Shown here in pieces: positions 56,787 through 64,000 of a stretch of 64,000 nucleotides of DNA. The notes under the pieces were generated by a model. That model saw only the letters and a list, made by a program, of their open reading frames with translations, searched no databases and was not told the DNA's origin. A program made the position numbers and the translations under genes. Location: the NCBI RefSeq assembly GCF_000769075.1, contig NZ_JRFC01000014.1, forward strand, positions 284,889-348,888, read 5' to 3'. This DNA is from Porphyromonas sp. COT-290 OH3588. Lineage in GTDB: Bacteria; Bacteroidota; Bacteroidia; Bacteroidales; Porphyromonadaceae. Within the stretch, counting starts at the first letter, position 1, and every line of letters begins with the position of its first letter.

Positions 56787-57938
56787 CTACTGCAAGATTT
56801 GTTTAGGGTGTTCGAGGCGTTTGAGTTCGCCGTTCTTAATGGCAAAGAACGTGGGGAGTTGCTGCACATTGTAGCTACGCAGGCTGTACTGTTCTGGGTC
56901 ATTGACGCTGATCCAAGGCAGAGTTCGTGACGCATTCTCCCAGTAGTAGGCATCGCCATCGACCGACACTTCGTAGATCGTTAGGCCCGGATTTGCCTCT
57001 TTGAGCTCTCGCAGCGTAGCCACCAAGCCGGGCGACCACTGAGCCGAGTAGGCAGTAAAGCTCAAGAGCACAGGTCCGCTCTGAGCATAGCTATCGAGGG
57101 ATTGCTCCACTCCGTGGCGGTCCCTGAGCTTGATCTCTGGGTAAGCGATAGTCTGCACGGGGGCTTGTTGAGCCGAGTCTGTTAGTGCATCTTGGCGAGC
57201 CTTGCGCACACGGCTCAGAGCAATAGCACGCAGAGCCATGTCTTTGAGGAATGGCGTATATGGAGCTGCCGAATAGTATGTATCGTATGCCGTAGCTACG
57301 GCCGCAAACGCCCTATCGTCACCCTCATCGTCAGCCGAAAAATAAGCAGCGTCCCCACCTTTGCGCTGGAAGAGTGCATAGTACGAGGCAGGGCTCTTGG
57401 GATCTACATAGATATAGCGAGAAACCATGTCGTGCTTGAAGGCTACCTTGACCGAATCCACAGCTTCTCGCACTTCGTCCAAGCCCAGATGCCCCGAGGT
57501 ATATAGCGCCAACAAACTATCCACACGCCTATCGGTCTGATGGCGTTGGTGGCTGATATCTCGGATTTGGTAGTTGTACTGCTCGGCTTCGAGCAACTCG
57601 TAGTCCTCGAAGAAAGAAGAGGCACTTGTACGGATCTTGATGTGCGTCATCGAGTCTGCGGCAAAAGGAATACTATTGCCTCCTAGACGAATGCGGTAAA
57701 ACATCGGATAGCTCGCTCCATCGTGCTCGAAGCGGAACGATCCGAGTTGATCCAAGCGAGTGGAGTCTATAGAGAGAAAGCTCCCCGTGCCCACCTCTTC
57801 GAGATAAAGCATCTGCCCTTGTGCCCCCTCTACCGTTCCCTCGGCGACGAACTGCTGCTTGCTTGGTTCGCACGCTACAAACAGCCCTAGAGCTAGGGCG
57901 CATACACCGACTTTGGTCTTCTTATTCATATTATTCAT
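56787..57938 (-). CDS. DUF4369/thioredoxin-fold lipoprotein lacking the redox cysteines
   Basis: This 383-residue lipoprotein has lipobox C23 (LFVAC). The N-terminal beta-domain (about 30-115, EGTVEGAQGQMLYLEE) matches the DUF4369 region common in Bacteroidota TlpA-like proteins. A helical middle is followed by a thioredoxin-like domain from about 265. Where WCxxC is expected it reads FTAYSAQWSPG (294-304), with no cysteine. It is therefore unlikely to exchange disulfides and may act in binding. It lies 51 bases after dusB. Confidence 0.82.
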   Translation of the reverse strand: MNNMNKKTKVGVCALALGLFVACEPSKQQFVAEGTVEGAQGQMLYLEEVGTGSFLSIDSTRLDQLGSFRFEHDGASYPMFYRIRLGGNSIPFAADSMTHIKIRTSASSFFEDYELLEAEQYNYQIRDISHQRHQTDRRVDSLLALYTSGHLGLDEVREAVDSVKVAFKHDMVSRYIYVDPKSPASYYALFQRKGGDAAYFSADDEGDDRAFAAVATAYDTYYSAAPYTPFLKDMALRAIALSRVRKARQDALTDSAQQAPVQTIAYPEIKLRDRHGVEQSLDSYAQSGPVLLSFTAYSAQWSPGLVATLRELKEANPGLTIYEVSVDGDAYYWENASRTLPWISVNDPEQYSLRSYNVQQLPTFFAIKNGELKRLEHPKQILQ

Positions 57939-57989
57939 TGGTAAGATCTTTTGTTGATAAGCTCATACAATCCTGCTCGACTAGACTGA

Positions 57990-58991
57990 CTAATCGAGCG
58001 TTACGGGGCGGCCGTAAATCATATCCTCGGCCTTGGCCATCCAGTCGAGTAGCTCAGCTCGTGTAGCGGCTCGGAGCATACCTACCCGAATGGGCTTGAA
58101 GTTGTCAATACCTTTGAAGATCGGGCTGGCAGCGATATGGCGACGAGAGTGAAGAATACCACGACGCTCATCGAGCTTGGCAATGTTGTTGTCTACCTGC
58201 TGACGCAGAATGTCGAGATAAAATGCAGGCTCGCGACGAGGCAGAGCCTCCCCCGTCTGAATATAGTGCTTCATCTCCTCAAAGATCCAAGGCTGTCCAA
58301 TCGAGGCACGCCCGACCATCACGCCATCTACTCCGTAGGTATCGAAGGCTCGCTTGGCCTCCTCTCCCGTAGTGATGTCACCGTTGCCAATAATCGGGAT
58401 ATGCATACGTGGGTTATTCTTGACCGCTCCGATGAGTGTCCAGTCTGCTTGTCCCGTGTACATCTGTGCCCTCGTGCGGCCGTGAATGGTGAGTGCCTGA
58501 ATGCCACAGTCCTGTAATTGCTCGGCCAAATCAACGATAATCTTGCTATCATTGTCCCAGCCAAGGCGTGTCTTCACCGTCACGGGTATCTTGACCGCCT
58601 TGACGATCTCTCGTACTATCTCGACCATCACGTCGGGGCAACGGAGCATACCACTACCTGCCCCCTTACCAGCGACACGCTTGACGGGGCAACCGAAGTT
58701 CAGATCTAGCACATCGGGTCCGACAGCCTCACAGATACGAGCTGCCTCTACCATAGGCTCTACCTCTCGGCCATAGATCTGGATCGCAGCAGGGCGTTCC
58801 TCTGGATCGATCGTGAGCTTGCGCTGAGTCCCTGCTACGTGACGAATGAGCGCATCACTGCTCACAAACTCAGTATATACCATATCCGCACCGAAGCGGC
58901 GACAGAGTAGTCGAAAGGCGACATCCGTCACATCTTCCATCGGAGCCAGCAGCAACGGACGCTCGCCAAGGTCTATATTTCCTATTTTCAT
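57990..58991 (-). CDS. dusB: tRNA-dihydrouridine synthase DusB
   Basis: This 333-residue flavoenzyme begins LLLAPMEDVTDVAFRLLCRR (FMN pocket). It has the catalytic cysteine C101 in DLNFGCPVKRVAGKGAGSGM, TIHGRTRAQMYTG near 173 and GVMVGRASIGQPWIFEEM near 228. It reduces uridine in tRNA D-loops. It follows sulP with a 2-base gap, which suggests coupling. Confidence 0.95.
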   Translation of the reverse strand: MKIGNIDLGERPLLLAPMEDVTDVAFRLLCRRFGADMVYTEFVSSDALIRHVAGTQRKLTIDPEERPAAIQIYGREVEPMVEAARICEAVGPDVLDLNFGCPVKRVAGKGAGSGMLRCPDVMVEIVREIVKAVKIPVTVKTRLGWDNDSKIIVDLAEQLQDCGIQALTIHGRTRAQMYTGQADWTLIGAVKNNPRMHIPIIGNGDITTGEEAKRAFDTYGVDGVMVGRASIGQPWIFEEMKHYIQTGEALPRREPAFYLDILRQQVDNNIAKLDERRGILHSRRHIAASPIFKGIDNFKPIRVGMLRAATRAELLDWMAKAEDMIYGRPVTLD

Positions 58992-58993
58992 AT

Positions 58994-60679
58994 TTATTGT
59001 TTCGTATAGCTCTCAGCCTTGGATAGGGCTGTTTGAATATCGGGGCAAATGTTGTCGTTGCCGATGAGCGCCTCGACCTTGGTCTCGGTCAGCGTAGCTC
59101 GCACACGCTCATTGACTCCCGAGAGAACGACTTGTATCCCCTCCGCTCTAGATTTCTCACACAGCATACCAAGGTTGTAGACAGCCGTAGAGTCCATGAA
59201 GGGGACGAAGCGCATACGCAAGATGCGCACCTTGGGTCGCTTGGGAGCACTGGCCATAAGCTCCTCAAATCGGTTTGCAATGCCAAAGAAGAATGGTCCC
59301 TCGATCTCGTAGACCTCTACTCCTTGAGGCAGACTGAGCGTAGCCTCGGCAGCGCTCCTCTTGTGGTCGTCTTGCCCTGCGATGAGGCTGAGCTCATCAC
59401 GAGAAACGAGTATGCGAGTACTCTCGACCATACGACGCATGAAGAAGAGCATCGCTAGCAACAGCCCTATCTCGATAGCAATCGTCAGGTCGAATAGGAC
59501 AGTCAAAGCAAAGGTAACAAGCAATACAACGAGATCGCTCTTGGGGCCAGACCATTGGGCTCGAATAGACCTCCAGCCGCTCATATTGTACGACACTACA
59601 ACCAGAACCCCAGCCAAACAAGCCATAGGAATGTAAGAGGTCAGGGGCATCAAGAAGAGGAATATGAGCAGGAGAGTAACGGCATGGACAATCCCCGAGA
59701 TAGGGCTACGACCTCCGTTGTTGATATTGGTCATCGTGCGTGCAATAGCACCCGTCACGGGGATACCGCCGAAGAAAGGCACGACCATATTGGCCACACC
59801 TTGGGCTATAAGCTCTGTATTGGAGTCGTGCCGCTCTCCAATCACACCATCAGCCACACTAGCCGAGAGTAGCGACTCGATCGCCCCGAGCATCGCAATC
59901 GTGAAGGTGGGGGCAGCAAGATGCCTAATCGTCTGGAAACTGAGCTCTGGAACAACCAAAGGCGGGAGCTCATTGGAAATCGTGAAGCGATCGCCAATAG
60001 TCTTGATGCCCTCCAAAGCCAGATGCTCTCTAAGCACATACACCACAAGAGTCATCAGGACGATAGCCACAAGCGACCCGGGGATTACTTTGGTGAACCT
60101 TGGAGTAAGCTGAATAATCGCAATACTCCCCAAGCCGATAAGGGCGGTAATCCAATGTGCCGTGGTGATATTGCTCAAGAGGACGCTCCACTTGCTGATG
60201 AAGTCGGCAGGCAAGCCCTCTATACCCAAGCCCAATAAATCATTGATTTGGGTAGAGAAAATGGTAAGCGCAATACCAGCCGTGAAGCCCACTATAATGG
60301 GGTATGGGATAAACTTGATGAGGGTGCCGAGGCGAAGTGCTCCCATAAGCACAAGGAGCACACCAGCCAAAAAGGTCGAGATCAGCAAGCCTGAGAGGCC
60401 ATATTGCTCGATAACGCCATAGACGATGACGATGAATGCACCCGTTGGGCCTCCAATCTGCACAGAGCTGCCTCCAAGAGCCGATACGATAAACCCACCG
60501 ATTACGGCCGTGATGAGCCCAACCTCTGGCGAAACACCACTAGCTACGGCGAAAGCAATGGCCAAGGGTAAGGCTACGATACCAACAATCACACCAGCCA
60601 TAAGGTCTGTGGAGAGCTGACTACGGCTGTATCCTCTGAGCGACTCTACTAGGCGTGGACGAAAAGGGAATGAACTCAT
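58994..60679 (-). CDS. SulP-family anion transporter with STAS domain
   Basis: This 561-residue membrane protein has the SulP signature region near the start (DLMAGVIVGIVALPLAIAFA, about 26-45) and about ten to twelve membrane segments. A C-terminal STAS domain runs from about 440 (GVEVYEIEGPFFFGIANRF, MRFVPFMDSTAVYNL). SulP proteins carry sulfate, bicarbonate or other anions; the substrate is open here. It is placed between rny and dusB on the same strand. Confidence 0.93.
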   Translation of the reverse strand: MSSFPFRPRLVESLRGYSRSQLSTDLMAGVIVGIVALPLAIAFAVASGVSPEVGLITAVIGGFIVSALGGSSVQIGGPTGAFIVIVYGVIEQYGLSGLLISTFLAGVLLVLMGALRLGTLIKFIPYPIIVGFTAGIALTIFSTQINDLLGLGIEGLPADFISKWSVLLSNITTAHWITALIGLGSIAIIQLTPRFTKVIPGSLVAIVLMTLVVYVLREHLALEGIKTIGDRFTISNELPPLVVPELSFQTIRHLAAPTFTIAMLGAIESLLSASVADGVIGERHDSNTELIAQGVANMVVPFFGGIPVTGAIARTMTNINNGGRSPISGIVHAVTLLLIFLFLMPLTSYIPMACLAGVLVVVSYNMSGWRSIRAQWSGPKSDLVVLLVTFALTVLFDLTIAIEIGLLLAMLFFMRRMVESTRILVSRDELSLIAGQDDHKRSAAEATLSLPQGVEVYEIEGPFFFGIANRFEELMASAPKRPKVRILRMRFVPFMDSTAVYNLGMLCEKSRAEGIQVVLSGVNERVRATLTETKVEALIGNDNICPDIQTALSKAESYTKQ

Positions 60680-60696
60680 ATCTCTGAATGTAGAAT

Positions 60697-60725
60697 AGAG
60701 GCTGGGGAAATATCCCCAAGCCTCT
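60697..60725 (-). terminator. Hairpin between rny and sulP
   Basis: On the minus strand AGAGGCTTGGGGA pairs imperfectly with TCCCCAGCCTCT. It lies 26 bases past the rny stop; the T run is poor. Confidence 0.5.
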
Positions 60726-60750
60726 GTATAGTACTGCGTTTGGTCTGCCT

Positions 60751-62292
60751 CTACTTGGCGTAGCTCACAGAGCGTGTTTCACGAATAACCGTAATCTTGA
60801 CTTGACCCGGATAAGTCATCTCATCTTGAATCTTCTTGGCAATCTCACCGCTGAGCGTAGCGATAGAGGCATCATCCGTATTCTCTGCCCCGACGATGAC
60901 ACGTAGCTCACGGCCTGCCTGTATGGCATAGGTCTTGACGACGCCGGGATAAGAGAGAGCGAGCTGCTCTAGATCATTAAGGCGCTTGATGTAGGCCTCT
61001 ACAAGCTCCCGACGAGCACCGGGACGAGCTCCACTGATAGCATCGCAGACCTGTACGATCGGGGCAATTAGGCTCTCCATCTCTATCTCATCGTGGTGAG
61101 CACCTACAGCGTTGCATATATCAGGCTTCTCCTTATACTTCTCACAGAGCTTCATACCTAGCAGAGCGTGTGGTAGCTCTGGCTCATCATCGGGCACTTT
61201 ACCTATGTCGTGCAGTAGACCTGCACGCTTAGCCTTCTTGGGGTTGAGGCCTAGCTCCGAAGCCATGATGGCACAGAGATTGGCCGTTTCACGTGAGTGC
61301 TGTAGTAGATTCTGACCATAGCTAGAGCGGTACTTCATCTTACCCACGATGCGGATCAACTCTGGGTGCATACCATGTATCCCTAGGTCTATGACGGTAC
61401 GCTTACCCGTCTCGATGATTTCTTCCTCAATCTGCTTGCGCACCTTGCTCACGACCTCCTCAATGCGAGCAGGGTGGATACGGCCGTCCTGCACGAGCTG
61501 GTGCAGTGCCAAACGAGCGACCTCTCGGCGCACAGGGTCGAAGCTAGAGAGCACAATCGCCTCGGGCGTGTCATCTACAATGATCTCGATACCAGTGGCA
61601 GCCTCTAGAGCACGTATATTGCGCCCCTCACGGCCGATGATACGGCCCTTAATCTCGTCGCTCTCGATGTGGAAGACGGTCACAGAGTTCTCGATAGCCG
61701 TTTCTGTGGCCAAGCGCTGTATGCTCTGTACGACGATCTTCTTGGCTTCCTTATTGGCGGTCATCTTGGCCTCCTCTACGATCTCGTTGATGTAGCTCTG
61801 CGCTTGATCCTGCGCCTCGGTCTTGAGGCTCTCGATGATGCGCTCACGTGCCTCATCTGCCGAGAGGCCGCCGATGCTCTCTAGCTGCTCGACTTCCTTA
61901 CGCTTGATCTCCTCTAGCTCGGCTTTCTTCTTGTCGATAACGGCAAGCTGCTGGTTGAGTGACTCACGAATAGTATCAACCTCCTTATTCTTTTTGCCTA
62001 GATCGTCTTGCTTCTGGTTGAGGCTCTGCTCACGTTGCTTGAGTTTGGCCTCGCTCTGCTTAATCTTATTATTATTCTGTGCGACCTGCTGCTCTAGATC
62101 CCCCTTGAGCTGGAGAAACTTCTCCTTGACCTCAAGTAGTTTTTTCTGTTTAAGCACCTCGGCTTCTCTCTTTGCCTCTCCGATAATGGAGGCGGTTTTC
62201 TGCTTGAGTAGTCGCTCGTTGATGAGCCACATCAAGCCCGCTCCGGCTACGAATGCTGCTGCTATTAGGGCAGCTACAATAATTCCTCCCAT
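60751..62292 (-). CDS. rny: Ribonuclease Y
   Basis: This 513-residue protein has an N-terminal membrane anchor ([20 protein letters not shown]) and a long coiled coil to about residue 200. Its KH domain has [19 protein letters not shown] near 215, and its HD domain has [18 protein letters not shown] near 363. It starts mRNA decay at the membrane. It lies 138 bases after zapA. Confidence 0.97.
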   Translation of the reverse strand: MGGIIVAALIAAAFVAGAGLMWLINERLLKQKTASIIGEAKREAEVLKQKKLLEVKEKFLQLKGDLEQQVAQNNNKIKQSEAKLKQREQSLNQKQDDLGKKNKEVDTIRESLNQQLAVIDKKKAELEEIKRKEVEQLESIGGLSADEARERIIESLKTEAQDQAQSYINEIVEEAKMTANKEAKKIVVQSIQRLATETAIENSVTVFHIESDEIKGRIIGREGRNIRALEAATGIEIIVDDTPEAIVLSSFDPVRREVARLALHQLVQDGRIHPARIEEVVSKVRKQIEEEIIETGKRTVIDLGIHGMHPELIRIVGKMKYRSSYGQNLLQHSRETANLCAIMASELGLNPKKAKRAGLLHDIGKVPDDEPELPHALLGMKLCEKYKEKPDICNAVGAHHDEIEMESLIAPIVQVCDAISGARPGARRELVEAYIKRLNDLEQLALSYPGVVKTYAIQAGRELRVIVGAENTDDASIATLSGEIAKKIQDEMTYPGQVKITVIRETRSVSYAK

Positions 62293-62430
62293 TTAGTCTT
62301 GTTATCTTAGTGCCTATCCCTTTCCTTTTATCGGGCGACACACTTACCATTAATACTCTAAAAAAATAGCTGGGGAGAATATGAACCTTGGTGCAGGTAG
62401 TATCAAAGGCGAAGCCTAGAGGGCGCAGGT

Positions 62431-62754
62431 TTACAGATCGACCATAAGCCCAAGGGCTTGCTCTGCCTCTTGGTTGAGGCTACGCAAGCGATCTGCCCAA
62501 TCTCTTGTTTCCAGACGTTGACGAACCTTCTCGGCACGATAGGCTATATCAATGGCTGCCATAGCGATATAGCCAGCTCCGGGGATCTCGGAGTGATTGG
62601 GGTGACGGCTCCTATATATATTTACTGTAAGCCCTAGCTCCTCACCAGCACGCCTATAAGCGACTTCCTCCTCCACAGGCACGGTCATAGACAACCGAGC
62701 ACGCTCTACCGGCACGGTGATACGCCTTGTTTTGGGGGTTTGATCAGTCTGCAT
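62431..62754 (-). CDS. zapA: Cell division protein ZapA
   Basis: This 107-residue protein has the ZapA layout. An N-terminal beta part (ARLSMTVPVEEEVAYRRAG) is followed by a helix (GYIAMAAIDIAYRAEKVRQR, about 61-80) and a C-terminal coiled coil. ZapA links FtsZ filaments at the division ring. It lies 16 bases after a coiled-coil gene and upstream of rny, a neighbourhood common in Bacteroidota. Confidence 0.87.
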   Translation of the reverse strand: MQTDQTPKTRRITVPVERARLSMTVPVEEEVAYRRAGEELGLTVNIYRSRHPNHSEIPGAGYIAMAAIDIAYRAEKVRQRLETRDWADRLRSLNQEAEQALGLMVDL

Positions 62755-62770
62755 CTCGTGAACCTGATAC

Positions 62771-63058
62771 TTATAGCTGAGCGATACAGTAATCTATTTC
62801 TTTGATAATATCCGCAAGATAAGCCCGAGCCTGTGCCCTATCTGCGCCCTGTATGGTAAGTGCATTGGCGACTTGGCTCAAAGACTCGCTATGCCTGAGC
62901 GTATTGACTTCGTCTTGCAGGGCATGTAGCCGTGCCGTCTGCTCCGAGAGTGTATGCTGTAGCTCGGCTATTTTTTCCGCCTGTCTATGAGATAACTCTA
63001 TAAGTCGGCGCATATTAACCTCCAAGCGTGCCAGTTCTTGTTCCTCTCGATTGGTCAT
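62771..63058 (-). CDS. Small coiled-coil protein, possible ZapB-like partner
   Basis: This 95-residue protein is almost wholly helical. A heptad pattern spans about 5-55 (LARLEVNMRRLIELSHRQ, IAELQHTLSEQTARLHALQD), followed by a short C-terminal helix. There is no signal peptide or membrane segment. I recognise no named family. The 16-base gap to zapA suggests a division-ring role like that of ZapB (inference). Confidence 0.7.
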   Translation of the reverse strand: MTNREEQELARLEVNMRRLIELSHRQAEKIAELQHTLSEQTARLHALQDEVNTLRHSESLSQVANALTIQGADRAQARAYLADIIKEIDYCIAQL

Positions 63059-63086
63059 AGCTTAATTCAATAATTCTCTCGCTCCG

Positions 63087-63094
63087 CAAATGTA
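63087..63094 (-). promoter_or_regulatory. -7 element for the coiled coil-zapA-rny genes
   Basis: The minus strand reads TACATTTG 29 bases before the start codon at 63058. Confidence 0.5.
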
Positions 63095-63253
63095 ATCATT
63101 TCTATGCATATTAAGTATAGGGCTAGACGAGGCAAAAACCGAAGTTAATGCCCAGTGGAGGACTCCGAACCCCGAGATTTATATTTTAGATCAACTTTCA
63201 GAATGTTGGTGGGAAGACAAGCATAGACTAGGGAGCAAAAGGGAGGAAGGCGT

Positions 63254-63508
63254 ATTTGCCCCCTAGGAGGCTCTGTATTGCGTCGAGCTTCATTGGGGGC
63301 ACTTAGTGCAGCTCAACAAGGATACAAGCCTTAAACCGCCATCAACACAAATATCTATAAAACAACAATATAAAAACAAAAATCGACTAATCCTTCAGGG
63401 TAACATCATCTAGCTCAACATTTCTTCCCATCAATCTTGGGGGATTGATGGACATACCTTGACGTATGAGCCCATCAATCTGTCCTAATCTTCCCATCAA
63501 TTTTACTC
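63254..63508 (+). repeat. Dispersed element R1, copy E
   Basis: Block 1 runs from TTTGCCCCCTAGGAGGC to TTGGGGGCA. Block 2 runs from TTTCTTCCCATCAATC through GATTGATGGACATAC and GCCCATCAATC to CTTCCCATCAATTTT. It is the best-preserved copy for both stem-loops. Block 1 faces the zapA-rny operon. Confidence 0.8.
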
Positions 63509-64000
63509 ACCGCCCCCCACCAACCCCGATCAATCTCCCTATCCTACTCCCAAATTGGCGCACAATCCATTTGCAAACTTTAACAGAAAAACAGACAAAC
63601 ACCACCCACAACGACCTAAGCCTAGAGGTAAGCCGGCATCGACAGTAGAGGTATGGAGGCTCAAATGCAATGGTAGAACCTGCACAGAGCAAGGTCTATG
63701 AGCATGAAAGGCATTAATACATCATAGCTCTGCGATGCGGTATGCAAAGGCTTGTTCGGGACAGACAAATTCGATAACTTTGGGGAAAGCTCTCCACAAG
63801 AGAGATAACCCCAGCGAAGCCCCTAGGCCTCGCCAAAGCACGCAACCCACCGCAAGGCATCGGAAGCAATGATGATGCAGGCGTAGCCCTCCCACAGGAG
63901 AGCACCAAGTATCAATAGACCTCGGTCATAGAAAACTAAATTGTGAACCATCTAAAAAGAATCTTGAGATGAGAGATTTACCTACACACTTCAAGTCCAT
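63509..64000. other. Window end, no gene recognised
   Basis: No supported coding frame is present. From about 63720 the composition becomes GC-rich with several self-complementary stretches, for example GGGG...CCCC enclosing CTCTC/GAGAG at about 63782-63812. It may hold a structured RNA or a decayed gene; I could not assign it. Confidence 0.4.

Overview
The window looks like chromosome of a member of the Bacteroidota, most likely a Porphyromonas or close relative (inference from gene content). Supporting signs are a HmuY-type haem-binding lipoprotein, a PorV/PorQ-family outer-membrane protein, a type IX secretion C-terminal signal, Omp28-like and twin Omp40/41-like OmpA proteins, BACON-domain lipoproteins, and repeated matches to the Bacteroidota promoter pattern TTTG / TAnnTTTG. 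I saw no rRNA, tRNA, CRISPR array, prophage or intact insertion sequence.

Region by region. 0.1-9.6 kb: a tight minus-strand operon of three paralogous BACON lipoproteins, a subtilisin-like protease with a type IX secretion C-terminus, a PorV/PorQ-like barrel and a HmuY-like lipoprotein, closed by a hairpin terminator. This reads as a surface proteolysis and haem-capture module and is one of the main candidates for an undescribed system. 10.8-15 kb: nitroreductase, YjdM/PhnA, ComB-like phosphatase, a lipoprotein and a DNase I-fold enzyme. 15.8-22.4 kb: the front half of the division and cell-wall cluster (rsmH, ftsL-like, ftsI, murE, mraY), which stops at mraY. 22.6-26.2 kb: menF-menD-menB of menaquinone synthesis. 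26.3-30.2 kb: a short-chain dehydrogenase, then an ABC exporter, a family-5-type nucleotidyltransferase and a PqqD/RRE protein, a combination reminiscent of the tailoring and export part of lasso-peptide clusters.

30.3-34.8 kb: small membrane proteins, pgk, serS, rpmA-rplU. 35.6-39.5 kb: a repeat-bearing Omp28-like lipoprotein and a DUF5686-type outer-membrane protein. 40-44.6 kb: asd-panC-GHL10 lipoprotein-hemW. 44.7-51.8 kb: minus-strand thrS-infC-rpmI-rplT and pyrG-yidC. 53-56 kb: a helix-hairpin-helix protein and two OmpA paralogues. 56.1-63.1 kb: gpx, a thioredoxin-fold lipoprotein without cysteines, dusB, sulP, rny, zapA and a ZapB-like coiled coil.

The large intergenic gaps are not empty. 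Five of them carry copies of a dispersed element of about 250 bases (R1) built of two stem-loop blocks. All five copies sit upstream of a gene start in the same relative orientation. In two copies an 18-base loop flanked by ATCTTGGC/GCCAAGAT is inverted relative to the rest of the element. A second repeat family (R2) joins a strong hairpin to a CATACT-N2-AGTATG palindrome, and one copy has 21-base inverted ends.
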